A stretch of 64,000 bases of DNA from NCBI RefSeq assembly GCF_004027225.2, contig NC_044283.2, forward strand, positions 19,052,992-19,116,991, read 5' to 3'. Within the stretch, counting starts at the first letter, position 1; the number at the start of each line of letters is the position of its first letter. A program made the translations under genes and the position numbers. Under the pieces are notes generated by a model. It saw nothing but the letters and a program-made list of their open reading frames with translations. It was not told the origin of the DNA and did no database searches. This stretch comes from Strigops habroptila (Eukaryota; Chordata; Aves; Psittaciformes; Psittacidae). Positions 37,944 to 49,283 of the stretch are shown piece by piece.

Positions 37944-38451
37944 TGTCTGGCTTAGATGGGGTTAAATTCCTTCACAGTAGCTCGTATGGTGCAGTGGTTT
38001 GGATCTGTGACCAAATTAGTGTTGATAATGCAGGGATGTTTCAGCTATTGCTGACCAGTGCTTACACAGTGCCAAGGACACCTTTGCTTCTCACAGTGCC
38101 CCACCAGTGAGTAGCCTTGGGGTGGGCAAGAGGCTGGGAGGGGACACAGCTGACCAAAGCGATATTCCATAACATATGAAATCATGCTCAGCAATAAACT
38201 AAGGGGCTGAAGCTTTTCCAAAGTTGCCATTACTCAGGGACTGCTGGGCACTGATCTGCTGCTATGGAGTGATTGCTTTTTCATCATGTGTTGTCTTTGC
38301 TTTCCCTCCCACTGCCCCATTAAACTGTCTTTATCTCAACCCATGAATTTCCTCACTTTTGCTCTTCAAATTCTCTCTCCCATCCTGCTGGGGATGGAGC
38401 AAGTAAGGAAGTGGTTGGGTCCGAGCTGCCCGCTGGGGTTAACCCACCACA
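37944..38451 (+). mobile_element. Solo LTR of an avian ERVL-like endogenous retrovirus (sense)
   Basis: A 508-bp LTR with TG...CA ends: it starts TGTCTGGCTT and ends GGGTTAACCCACCACA. It is flanked by a near-perfect 5-bp target-site duplication, GCAGG (37939-37943) and GCAGC (38452-38456). Internal blocks match the LTR at 44981-45551 in reverse orientation: GTGTTGATAAT at 38019-38029, GCTGACCAGTGCTTACAC at 38050-38067, and the GATATTCCATAACATATGAA region at 38161. At the usual TATA-box position there is CAATAAACT (38192-38200), apparently a decayed TATATAAA. No internal viral genes flank it, so it is a recombined solo LTR. Short reading frames within it are not genes. The family name is from memory of common avian LTRs. 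Confidence 0.82.
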
Positions 38452-41400
38452 GCAGCATACAAGTCATTATGCAAAATGCTTGAAGCTTCCGGAAATGTCG
38501 TGGCTCACCCTCCTCTTAAATGAAGAGCCTGTAGAAATTACCTGCTCAGTAGCTCTTGGGTGGCCTTAGTTAGACAAGTTCATCACTGTGAGAAAATGGT
38601 GGCTCTAAGGTCAGAGTCCTTTTTGGGTTTTTTTAGTGTTGATGTTCTCCTCTGATTTCTTGCTTTAGGTTCACTAGCTTGAATTATCCCCTCACTCACA
38701 AACACACCAATGTATTGACATTAAGAGAGTTAGTTTTGTCATCATAATCTCATGCCTTTAGGAGCAGCAAGTTTGCTTAAGGGCCTAGTGTCATGTACTA
38801 GGGATATGCAAGTTATAAAATGCTACAGAAAGTGTTAGATATTTTCACTATATTTAAAACTAACATTGAAGCCCATGCTTCGTACACTGATTTTATTTTG
38901 TTGCCTATAATGTATGCCAGCAGTGGAAAAGGACTCTGAAGTGAAAAAGACATTGGGATGTTAGCATTTTGTGGTAGGTGAGATACTTTCTGCCACGACC
39001 ACTACACTTTTTCCAGTGAAACCATTATACACCATTTAATGATCTAGCTTTACACATTACAAACGTGACCTAACCTCAACCTGGTTAGAGAAGTGGACCT
39101 TGCTAAGGTGCAGCTCTGTATCTGCCTCGGGATTAGATGTTTCATAGCAAGCACAGCAGAGCTTCCAGTGGAATTACTCAGGCACACTCCTGTTAACAAA
39201 ATTTAGTAATCCTTTAATAAATACACACAATCTGTGCCTGGCTTCTACCATGTACTACATAACCTTATCATCCCCAATTTTCATAACATCAGCAGGTTTT
39301 GTGAATAAAGCCTTGCAAGTAACAAAACATATGACAACTTAAGTGGGGGAAACCTGGAGGCTGAAGATGGCAGGAAGGTTTGTAACAAAAAAAAGGACAA
39401 AGAAATGTATTTTTCTCTTTTGTTTTTGTTTGTTTGTTTTTCCCTGCATCTATTAGAGCTAATTCTGATGCATTCAAAGGACTGCTTTCCTTCAAGAAGG
39501 CCACAGTAAAATATTTCTGTGGTTTTATTCCTTTTTTGCAGGCATCCTCATGCTGAGAGCAGGAGCAACAACCAATCCAAGGATTTCTCCATGTGCCCTG
39601 GAAAACAGCTGGTTATCCTATTTAACTGGAACTGAAAGACTCCACATTCATAAAACACCCCAGCAGGAGCCTTATTTTGTACAAATGTGTACTAACTTCA
39701 TGGGGGAAATCTGCACCAGCACACCTCATTATATCTAATGGAATACTATTAAGAACTCCATGCCCTGCAAGTTGAAAACCTTTCTGCAAGCAGGTGGCAT
39801 TCTCAGTCTTGCTTATTAATGCATACATTGGAGCTAGTAAAAATACAGTCCCTTCATGTGTTCTGCTTTCTATCTATCCTGTTTTTCTAGAGCCACACAC
39901 CCAGCTTCAGAGATGCTTGAATCCTTTGTGCTGCTGGGTTGGAATTAATGGAATTCACCTGGTCTGAAATCAGAATCCACAGAACCATGTTGCACCTCTG
40001 TGGAGATCCCAAAACCTGACTCCATTTGGGGAAACTTTGTTCTAATGCACAGATAAAGGGAAAAGGGGAAAAACAAGGCAAGCAAATGCGAATATAAACA
40101 ATACTAAGAACATCTTCAGATAGAAGTGACCATTCCTAGTTGCTGTCCCTCCTGACTTTAATTATTTACTTAGTTGGGAATTCCTCTTCCCCAGGAGGAA
40201 TTCAGGGGAAAATATTTACCTCAGATAGAAGCTTCAGAGTGTGCGAAATATTTATGTTAAAATTCTTAAAGGTGAGTCATTTAGAAATTAAAGTGTTTAT
40301 AATTTTTCTAAAAATGGTTCACCCACACTGTGACTCATTTGACTGTTCAAGAAAATAGTCTTAATGACTTACACTAAAGTGTCAAAATGATTTTAAACAG
40401 GGTAAAGAAAACCTGTTGTGTTCCTAATCCCTGAATATCTGATCTCCAAAACCATTCTCCACAGGGGAACTTAAATATGTGCACAGGCTTACAAAAGCTG
40501 CATAAAACTAGGAGATGCTAAAGTTAGATGAGGGGCTGGAACCTCTGAAATTCAGCTTGTAAATAGGATTTAGGATCCCATGTTTTCACCAAGGCAACAA
40601 AAGTGGATCTAATTAACACACATTGTTAAACTTTATTAGTCTCCCAGGGTTTCAGTTATGCTTATGAAAATCAACCCACTAGAATAAACATGGCTAAAAG
40701 GTGGGGAGCCACTTTACCATGAAAACAATTTTGGGTCTATTAAAAAAGCATGCTTGGTTTTGAGTTTTGTTTTTTCCTGCTGTTCTGAAATAATCAAATA
40801 CAATGGCTTTTATCACAAACTGCTTTGAAAAGTAGTCAGAGGTTCAGACCCTGAACTGCACTGCACAGCTTTCAAAGGAGATGGATATCCAACAGTAAAC
40901 TACACTTTTTTAGATATATACAATAGTATCATACCACAACATCTGCAGTGAAATACCTGCTTCGAGAAAGCCTCCAGGAACAAAACCTGCTTTCCTACAT
41001 CCTGCAGTATTCAAGGACAAGGAACCTCCTCAAGAGCCTCCCAGATGCTGTTGAGCATTGACTCCCACAACAGCCCAGAGCCATTGCCTTCCACAGCAGC
41101 TAACCTCCACACACAACATTTGCAGTTGGGCTCTTATCAGAGCAGGAGCTGCTGTCTGCTATCAAAACCAGGTGGGCTTTTGTCTTCATAAAGCATGGTT
41201 GCCCTCAGCTTGCTCTTGTGCAAAGCAGAGCCCTTGGTGCCTGCAAGAAGTCAAGCGCTGATGGGAAGCTTCTTGTCTCTGGCATAGGGGCACCAAGATC
41301 CTCCCGAGTTTGTAAATAAAGCCACATAATTTTTCATTCTATTTTGTAACCGACATGCCTGTATGACTCTACATTAAAATGCAACCTTAGGAACAGGCAT

Positions 41401-42204
41401 AGCTTTCCTGGTTTGGCGCATGTGCCTTATGGTATTGGCAACTAGAATGGAGGTCCCCTTCCAGGGACAAACTGGGAGACTTTCACAAACAAGTGCTTCT
41501 GGCAAGAAGTAAGAGGGTCAGAAATGTGAACCTTTGGAAATGTATTTAGTCTACTTAGCATTAACTAACCTCATCTTTGCTCCCATAGCTGATGTAACAT
41601 TAACATCCATCGGGTCTCATTGACCCTTTTGGCAGAAGGGAGGTATACAGCATGAGGATGTGCACGTAAAAGATGGCTTTCGTTGGTCTTTGGATGCCTG
41701 AGGTTTCAGACACCACTTAGTGTCAGGCAGCACTTCGAAAACACTTCACCTCTTCCAGGAGAATGATGGTAATGCAGATATATTGAGATATAGGGCTAGT
41801 AAATGATTTTGCTTCCTATGAAGTCTGAGGATTCAGGGAGGATAGGTGAGGCTCAATCCAGGAGTCACAGCCATACAGAACCCGCTAAAAGAGGCAAACA
41901 TTTTGCATTCACTTGAAAGTCAGAAAGGGAAATAAATAAAAGACATCAGGAACTTTTCATTTTCTTTCTACAAGAGAATAATCAGTCTTGCACACAGAAG
42001 AAGTAGTAGATGTTTATCTTGGCTTTACTTGCTTTTCTGAATATTTTAACTACTACCTCATGTGACATTCTTACACACAGACTGGGGGAAAAATGGTCTT
42101 GATGACATTCTTATAAAGAAGGTACAGAGTCTGTGGGAAATCTGCACCCAGTCTGGAAACCAGTCCATTCCCAATGGGGAGGACAGCCTGCCTCGGGTGC
42201 AGAA
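38452..42204. other. Intergenic DNA, nothing recognised
   Basis: About 3.7 kb with only short chance frames. It is slightly GC-richer around 40970-41300. I see no repeat family, RNA gene or splice-linked exon. Confidence 0.5.
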
Positions 42205-42790
42205 GGTTGTCTGTGATTTGGTTTTATTCAGCCCTTCTGTTAATGACTTGGATGACGGAACAAAAAGTAAACTGATTAAATTCACAGCTGACACCAAGCT
42301 GGAAGGGCTGTAAATACACTGTGGGGAAGGATTAGAATTCAAAATGTTCGTGACAAGCTGCAGAAACAATAAGGGGTGGGGGGAATAAAAAAAGGAGGTA
42401 ATTGAATTAAGACAAAGGTAAAATCACACACTCGGCAGGAATGAAGAAACATAAAATGGAAACAATTGCATAGACAGCAGTTCTGCAGTAAAGGATCAGG
42501 CAAAGATCACAATATGATATAGAGAGTAATATAGTCTATGAGACAAGTGCAGTACCAGTCTGTGCTGGTCAGCTGAGATGTTTGTGCACTTATCTTTCAG
42601 AAAGAGGTGCACAGTCCACAGCAAAAGGCGACCTACTCAACATAGAAGCCTACAAAACTTAGGAGCAAAGCTTAAAAGAATTGAAAATGTTTAGCTGGAA
42701 GAGGGAAGGGCCATTGGTACAGTTTACATGAGGCTGTTGCAAAGAAGAGAATAATCTGTGCAATGTGCACTTTGAAATGAAAAAAAGTCA
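42205..42790 (+). mobile_element. Ancient CR1/L3-type LINE relic including end of the reverse transcriptase
   Basis: In one plus-strand frame the segment 42239-42313 reads VNDLDDGTKSKLIKFTADTK followed by LEGL, a mutated version of the CR1-clade RT motif INDLD...LSKFADDTKLGG; the catalytic YADD/FADD box has become FTAD. Downstream text follows the same clade: GGATTAGAATTCAAAATG, then GCAGTAAAGGATCAGGCAAA near 42486, and a TTTAGCTGGAAGAGGGAAGG block near 42691. It is far more diverged than the CR1 copy at 43004, so it belongs to an older amniote CR1 lineage. Frameshifts and stops show it is dead. Confidence 0.7.
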
Positions 42791-43003
42791 AGGTATTTCC
42801 ATCTATGGCCATTGAACACTGAACTGCATGAAAGTCCTGTGTTCATTTCTTGCCTCCCCTCAAACAGAAACCTCTCTTCAGATTAGTGCTATGCAGCAGA
42901 AGGGATAAACATTTTATAAAGGATCAGGGAATTAATGCAAACATAAACAATAACCCAAATTATCTAATAGCTGGGTTCCATCCCTCCTTTTTATATTACG
43001 TAT

Positions 43004-43298
43004 CACATCAGGGACTGTAGGGATAAGACAAGGGGTAATGGGTTTAAACTTATACAGGGGAAGTTCAGGCTAGATATAAGGAAGAAGCTCTTTACAGTGA
43101 GGGTGGTGAGGCACTGGAACAGGTTGCCCAAAGAAGCGGTAAATGCTCCATCCCTGGCAGTGTTCAAGGCCAGGTTGGACAGAGCCTTGGGTGACATGGT
43201 TTAGTGCGAGGTGTCCCTGCCCATGGCAGGGGGGTTGGAACTAGATGATCTGAAGATCCTTTCCAACCCTAACCACTCTATGATTGTATAATTCTATA
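43004..43298 (+). mobile_element. CR1 LINE 3' fragment, relatively young
   Basis: Clear CR1 3' sequence in sense orientation: GGGTAATGGGTTTAAACTTA, GGAAGAAGCTCTTTACAGTG, GGTTGCCCAAAGAAGCGGTA, CCATCCCTGGCAGTGTTCAA, CCCATGGCAGGGGGGTTGGA, then ACTAGATGATC and a terminal CTCTATGATTGTATAATTCT repeat. It is the best preserved CR1 in the window. The minus-strand frame 43003-43197 is antisense to it and is not a gene. Confidence 0.95.
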
Positions 43299-44980
43299 TT
43301 TATATTTTATATCCATATGTGAACATGAAATTCTGTTAAATTAGGTTGACAGACCAAGAATGAGTTTCTGAATACAGCTTTTTCAAAAAGCTTACTTATA
43401 GCTCATCCTTCGCTCACTCTCACAAAATGATTTCTTCTCAAGCTATTAAAGAGGAAGAATTTCACCATTTTTTCATCTTGGCTGATTAGAATAGTTTGAC
43501 AGTTGCATGATCTTCTATTTGCAAGAGAAATTATTCCTCAGCGAGAACAGTGTTGTTTCCCTTTTGTATATTTATTTAACTTGATTTTTTAATGGATAAT
43601 GCCCTGAAAAGTTGGAAATACGTATAGCTCTTTTGCAAGAATATTATAAATGGATGCTTATCTCAGGCACTAAATATTTTTATTTCTTTAAATAGAAACA
43701 CCAAGTCAAGGAACAGGAATAAACAGGAAGGATAAGCCCAGACCAGTGACAGATTTTCCATTTGCTACAGCAAGACTTTCCATTTTCTTTTCTTTTTTTT
43801 CTCCTTAAAGCAATTGCAAACAAGTTCCTCCACCATGATTCCTGTGGGATGAGGTGCTGTTTGAAGCCCAGTGCCAGCCCTCTGCGCACCATGCAGGCTG
43901 AAAACACTTATGTCCAGGATGAAGCCCCTCTCTTGTGAGCACTGGAGCTCCACTAGACGCTAACAGGCTGTGCTGGACAACAGGACAGGCAGTAAATAGC
44001 CAAAGCCATCGCACCTTCAGGGACACCCTGGCAGCATTTCTGCTTTCCAAATCCTGCCTAACTGGGCAGCTCTACAGATGAAAATCAGCACTGCAGGCTT
44101 TACCTGCAGACCCATGGGCAGGTACATGCCAGATGTCATTTGAGGCCGGTGCTGTGCCTGCAGGCAATTGCTGTGCAGAGCATGTACGATACCACACCAG
44201 ACTCAGTGCACGGAAGCTTTGGTGCCCTGCAGTCTCTAACACACACATGAACAAATGCCAGATGCCCCTGGTGCTGCCTGGTGAGCCACCAGCATAACTG
44301 GCTCCCAGGCTGGGACCATGACTGAGAAATGGCAGAAAGTGCCCTGAAGTGAAGGAGCAGATGAGGGTCCTGAAGATCTGGACTCTGCTTCCCTCAGGCT
44401 ACAAACATCCCCTTTCTTTTAGCAGCTCCAGCCTCAGCCATACGTGGAGAAAAGCAGTCAGCTCCATCACCCACTGCAGAAGATGTAAAACCTGCCTTCC
44501 CTGCGTGTCATTTTTATGGAGAATCATTCTACCATAAAATCACTGAGAGCAGATCCAAGTGCTGGAGACACAAAACAAGGCTACGGCTTTCTACAAAAGG
44601 ATGCTCTCCTACGCAGTCTTTCTTCACCATGTTTAACTCTACACTGGACAAGTCTAACGATGTGAAGTCAAACAGGAGGGTGATGCAATAGGATGAAGTC
44701 ACCACAAAAAAAACCCACCAACGAACCCTGAAGGTTATAACATGGATTGAGAGTTTGTGAGGGAGCCTGGTGTAGTCTGTTGTAAAGCCCATGAGTAAAG
44801 TCAGGTTTGGTATTTTGATGTGGTCTCATATAGCCCAGGAGACTCTAGGACATTGCATGAAATTCAGGATCAATCCTGTACAGCTGGGACAAAAGCAGAG
44901 GTCTATTTTTTAAACAGGAATTGTATCACAAGTACAAGCATGTGGTCAGGTGACTGTGGGCTTTCCTCCTATTAACCACT
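43299..44980. other. Intergenic DNA, nothing recognised
   Basis: About 1.7 kb. The 43800-44500 part is GC-richer and gives overlapping short frames on both strands, none of which I recognise. No exon or RNA signals can be supported. Confidence 0.5.
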
Positions 44981-45551
44981 TGTCACAGGTTAACCCAGCC
45001 AGCAATTCAGTCCCACACAGCCACTCACTCACTGAGTGGGATGGGGGAGAGAATTGGAAGAGTAACAATGAGAAGACTCATGGGTTGATATAAAGACAGT
45101 TTAACAGGTAAAGCAAAAGCTGCGCACACAAGCGAAGCAACACAAGCAACTCGTTCACCACTTCAATGAGCAGGCAGGTGTTCAGCCATCTTCAGGAAAG
45201 CAGGGCTTCATCACAAATAATGGTTACTTGGAAAGACAAACACCATCAAATCTCCTTCCTTCTTCTTCCCCCAGCTTTGTATGCTGAGCATGACACCATA
45301 TGGTCTGGGATATCCCTTGGGTCAGCTGGGGTCAGCTCTCCTGGCTGTGTCCCCTCCCAACTCCTTGTGCAGCCCCAGCCTACTCGCTGGTGGGGTGGTG
45401 TGAGGAGCAGGAAAGGCCTTGACTCTGTGTAAGCACTGCTCAGCAATAACTAAAACATCCCTGGATTATCAACACTGTTTCCAGCACAAATCCAAACCAT
45501 GGCCCCATACCAGCAAATAGGAAGAAAATTACCCCAGCACAAACCAGCACA
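44981..45551 (-). mobile_element. Solo LTR of an avian ERVL-like endogenous retrovirus (antisense)
   Basis: A 571-bp LTR on the minus strand: read from 45551 it starts TGTGCTGGTTTGTGCTGGGG and ends GGGTTAACCTGTGACA at 44981. Flanks carry an imperfect 5-bp target-site duplication, CCACT (44976-44980) and CCGCT (45552-45556). It is the same family as the LTR at 37944-38451 but inverted: ATTATCAACAC at 45465-45475 and GTGTAAGCACTGCTCAGC at 45427-45444 are reverse complements (the latter with one mismatch) of that LTR's blocks. The TATA-box position is eroded to CATACAAAG on the sense strand of the element. No retroviral genes remain. It lies about 2.4 kb upstream of the SOD3 5' exon. Confidence 0.85.
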
Positions 45552-47700
45552 CCGCTGTCTGCTTCAAAGGCTGATAGTTTTTCAGCACCTCTTTTTAACC
45601 AGAACACTAAAACATAGGCAGTGAGCAACAACAGAGTCTAATGATACACCTGGTTAGTACTTAGCAACCATCTTTCAGGCCCAGACTGAATGCCAAATCA
45701 CCCTGGCAATTGCATTTCTTGTAGTTATCAGCCCTTCTCCTTTTTAAAATACATCTTTCCGACAGCAGCCCACAGCCAGTATTTCCTTTTCACTCTCTGA
45801 AGTGCAGAGCACTACAAATACATCATTTAGCTTTGCTGAAGTCCTTTCCATCCCCTTGATCGTCTCCTTTACACCCTTCTGCACTTCTGCTTCGATCCCA
45901 CATCCCACATGATGTGCAGTACATCAAAAAAGAGCTTTGCAGCAAGTGTTTTTTTCTCAGGGACAGAATCCCAGCTGGTGTAAAGCAGCACAAATGCCAC
46001 TGAAGTCAGCAGCATTTACTGTATTCATTTATCCAGCTAAAATTCTGACCCTAGTTCTTATAATTCAACTTAAGCTTTAAAATTATCTTGGAGTACTGAC
46101 CACTGACTTGGAAATTGCCTTGTAGAAGTGTTAAACTCAGTCCACCACTTTGTGACTCAGGGAGTAAACCATGAAAAATGCCCCTTTCTTCCTTCCATTC
46201 ATCGTGTCCCCTTAAAATATGGTTTGTGATGCTAAGAAATAGTTTTTCTAATAGTACCTAGACTGGGCACTTGCTTCTTTCATTTTACAAACTTAAACCA
46301 TCCCCCTTTGCACTTGGCTTGTTTCAGCTGAACAGTTTTTGCATAGACTTATAAAACCTGATTATAAAACATTTTACTTCTTTCAAATGCTTTAAACCAA
46401 AGCAACTTCATCGCATCACCCTGCTGGAAGGATGGATTTCCCCAGCTCAGAGACTGGCAGTGGGTGAACTTGGGAAAAGCTGCACAGGAGGCAGAGCTGG
46501 GGTGCCGGGCAATCCTGGCTCTCGGCCTTACAGTTTGGCTTCCGCTGAGCACTGCATGGTTCCCATAAGCACAGTGATTTGAACAACTCATAAGTACCCT
46601 GAAGAAAAGAAATACTGGTTATCCTGTTCCATAGATTAGGAACTGAAGCCCAGGGCTAAAGGAACACATTCAATATCCCAATATTCCAAGCAGAAGTTAA
46701 CTGTATTTCCAGTCCCTGGCTAATGATCTGAGCAGTTGACATTCCTTTAACTCTACTCTCCCTCATACAGAGAGAAAAAAAAGTGGCTCTTGGATAACCA
46801 AGTATCTTGGATCTGATGTAGTATACCGTACTAGCAAGATTAACACGCGCACTCCAGAAGCCGACAGTCCCATTCCTTACCCAGCTGGCAGGAGACATGA
46901 ACTGGGAAAAAGAATTTTCTTTGCAATTTTCTCGTGTTGAGAGTTGTTCCTGAGTAATAAGAGCTGCTCTTTTCCCTCTGCAGAAACCTCAGCCTGTTCA
47001 ATTGCTCTTGTGGTGGCTGAGCCCACATTTCAGCTGCAGCAGTGGGAAGCACTGCGGGCAGGGCGATGTCCCCGAGAGCAGAGCATTCCTCAGCTCACGG
47101 CAGGACGAAATGCATGTGAACTCGCTGTGCTCCAGCCAGCTCCTGGGAAACAGTCTCTGTGCCTCAGCCTGATGCTGCACTGCCTCAGCACTGCTTACTT
47201 CCCTCTTTGAAATGAAATCACTGCTGCCTCCAAAAAGAAGAGAGAAAGGCTTCAGGGGAGCAGATAACTTGGTGACCCAAGCAGCAGGCACTAACTAGCC
47301 TTTAAAACTTCAGAGAAGCATCGCTGAGATGTACCTCAACACCAACGGTTTGAATTCAGGTTTTAAAAGCACAGAAACTTTGGTACCCGTCCATGTGGAA
47401 CAGTTTATGTTGCTCATGCACCACTTTCAATTTTTACTAATGAAGAAATAAAAATGCAAACCAGCTCGATGACAACCAGCACATACGTGAGCGAACTGCC
47501 CAGCTGTGCCTTCATAAAGCTTCTTGCTCTCCCCTCACTGCACCCTGAAGGTCACTTGGTTTAGATAAGCACATGAAGTCATCAAAAGGAAGATTAATTT
47601 AAAAGCTCGATAACTTTCTTCCTTGTTTCTGGAATGTCGGTGAGGACCCAGAGCCAGACTGACAATCGAACCAAGAAAGGACAAAACATTCACCCTGCCC
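45552..47700. other. SOD3 upstream flank, no gene recognised
   Basis: About 2.1 kb between the solo LTR and the SOD3 promoter region. Frames up to 97 residues occur near 46940-47290 on both strands, overlapping each other, with no recognisable domain. Distal promoter or enhancer sequence of SOD3 may lie here but cannot be identified by eye. Confidence 0.5.
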
Positions 47701-47714
47701 AAAACAAAAATGCG

Positions 47715-47925
47715 TGAAACTTTCCCCCCTGCTCCCTCCCTCCATCCCCTCCCCCAGTTCTCCGGGTGACGCCTCCCCTGAGCCCGTTACCTAACTTTGA
47801 CACAAACACGCAGCTCCCACGAGCATCACCTTCAAACAGCCCTGGCTTTCTGGCTGATCGCACCTCGCTTTAGGGGAGCAGAGGCAAAGAGCGACCACTG
47901 AGGGGTTCTGCGGCAGCTCGGCAAG
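47715..47925 (+). promoter_or_regulatory. SOD3: Probable SOD3 promoter and non-coding first exon
   Basis: A C-rich, TATA-less stretch (CCCCCCTGCTCCCTCCCTCC region, 47725-47760) with a TGACGCC element near 47766-47772 precedes a plausible non-coding exon ending GCTCGGCAAG at 47925. A consensus-like donor GTAACC follows at 47926. The intron would run to the acceptor TCTACCTTCTGCAG at 48375, with ATG 16 bases further on. Vertebrate SOD3 genes usually keep the whole coding region in one exon behind upstream non-coding exons, so this fits. The transcription start cannot be fixed. An alternative acceptor CTTCCTGCAG sits at 48093-48102. Confidence 0.5.
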
Positions 47926-48391
47926 GTAACCAGCTTGTGGGGTTTTTACTTTCTGTTTGCAATGCCTAACTAGTGCTTAAGTAGACGGACCAGAAACAGC
48001 CTCCTGGCAAACTGTCCGGCTGGAATTTGTAGGAGGAGAAAAGTTGAAATACAAACTCAAAACCAGATTTAATAACTCTTTGGCTTACTTGCTTCCTGCA
48101 GAGAAACAGAGGCAGTTTTTAAGATCAAGATCTAGAGTAAAAAACAAAATTGCTGGGTTTTTTAAGTCATGGGCGTCAGTTGTGTGTGTTTAAACACGCA
48201 TCTGTGTTTTGGTTTAGTTTCAGGTCATTACATTAGGCAGATTCAGCAAGCAGCAGTCCACTGGGACCACGCTCCAGCTGTTTTGCTCAGCCCCACCACA
48301 GGCTGCGAGCCTCCTCTCCAGCCACGCTGCTGCAAAACACCCTTAATCCTTTGTGGCTTCTTCTACCTTCTGCAGGCTCTGAATTGCCAAG

Positions 48392-49111
48392 ATGCTTCTG
48401 CTCCTTTCTCTGGTCACTGGGCTTGCCCTGTCTGCCTCTGGTGTCACGACAGACAAAGAAAATGATCCAAGCCAAGAGTTGTTTCAGGACATGCAGAAGA
48501 AAGTGAACGACCTCTGGCAGAATTTGCTCTACCCGGTAATGCCCGGTAATGAGAACAATGGGATGATTTACGCCACTTGTGAAATGAAGCCCAGCTCCAA
48601 AATAGATGCTGACAAGCCACAAGTGACTGGACAAGTCTTATTCAGACAGTATTACTCATCTGGAAGATTAGAAGCCATTTTTTACCTGGATGGGTTTCCA
48701 CTGGATAATAATCAATCTGGTAGAGCTATACACATCCACGAGCTTGGGGATCTCAGCAAGGGCTGTGATGCTACAGGAGGACACTACAACCCCTTCAGCG
48801 TGAATCACCCCCGCCACCCGGGGGATTTCGGCAACTTTTTCCCTAAAGAAGGCAAGATCAGAAAGTACAAACCAAATCTCTTTGCCACAATGTTTGGTCC
48901 ATATTCCATCATGGGCAGATCCGTTGTGATCCATGAGCAGGAAGATGACATGGGCAAGGGCAACAACAAAGCCAGTTTGGAAAATGGAAATGCTGGGAAG
49001 CGTCTGGCTTGCTGTGTGATTGGGGTGTGCAACAAGAACTTGTGGGAAGAGAAATTGTCCGAGGTTACAGACAAGAAGAAGAGAGGGCTCAACAAAAGAG
49101 CACAGAACTAG
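48392..49111 (+). CDS. SOD3: Extracellular superoxide dismutase [Cu-Zn]
   Basis: Secreted enzyme converting superoxide to hydrogen peroxide and oxygen in the extracellular matrix and on cell surfaces. The frame is 239 residues, close to the human length, and intact. Residues 1-16 (MLLLLSLVTGLALSAS) form a signal peptide. The N-terminal region to about 55 is the tetramerisation segment. The Cu/Zn SOD domain spans about 60-215. Copper ligands are His114, His116, His131 and His181; zinc ligands are His131, His139, His142 and Asp145. Cys125 and the Cys207-Cys208 pair fit the conserved disulfides, with Cys63 as partner. Arg176 (MGRSVVIHE) lies before His181. An NQS sequon at 107 matches the glycosylated position in mammals. 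The C-terminal tail is basic (DKKKRGLNKRAQN) but has no final cysteine. The start is the first ATG after a good splice acceptor (48375), and the whole coding region is in one exon, as in mammals. It is convergent with CCDC149. Confidence 0.98.
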   Translation: MLLLLSLVTGLALSASGVTTDKENDPSQELFQDMQKKVNDLWQNLLYPVMPGNENNGMIYATCEMKPSSKIDADKPQVTGQVLFRQYYSSGRLEAIFYLDGFPLDNNQSGRAIHIHELGDLSKGCDATGGHYNPFSVNHPRHPGDFGNFFPKEGKIRKYKPNLFATMFGPYSIMGRSVVIHEQEDDMGKGNNKASLENGNAGKRLACCVIGVCNKNLWEEKLSEVTDKKKRGLNKRAQN

Positions 49112-49277
49112 GCTTACGTGAAGACCAACACAAGGGCTAAAGCCTGGGCAAGCACAAAGCACCTCAGGCTACGCCACTGGCCACCAAAATACATGGTTAA
49201 AGGCTTCTCATTTCCATTTACTTGCTCCTCTAAGAAACGTGTATCACTTTGTAGAGCATCCTTTCTGTAAGCCCATT

Positions 49278-49283
49278 AATAAA
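49278..49283 (+). promoter_or_regulatory. SOD3: SOD3 poly(A) signal AATAAA
   Basis: A canonical AATAAA lies 167 bases after the SOD3 stop codon, followed by CA-containing candidate cleavage sites at about 49290-49300 and a TTGTGATGTATTTTC downstream element. This implies a short 3' UTR of roughly 185 bases. Confidence 0.8.

Noticed and set aside
48668-49162. 164-residue minus-strand frame and other frames over SOD3
   Set aside because: It is antisense to the intact SOD3 coding exon, whose metal ligands and signal peptide leave no doubt about the coding strand.
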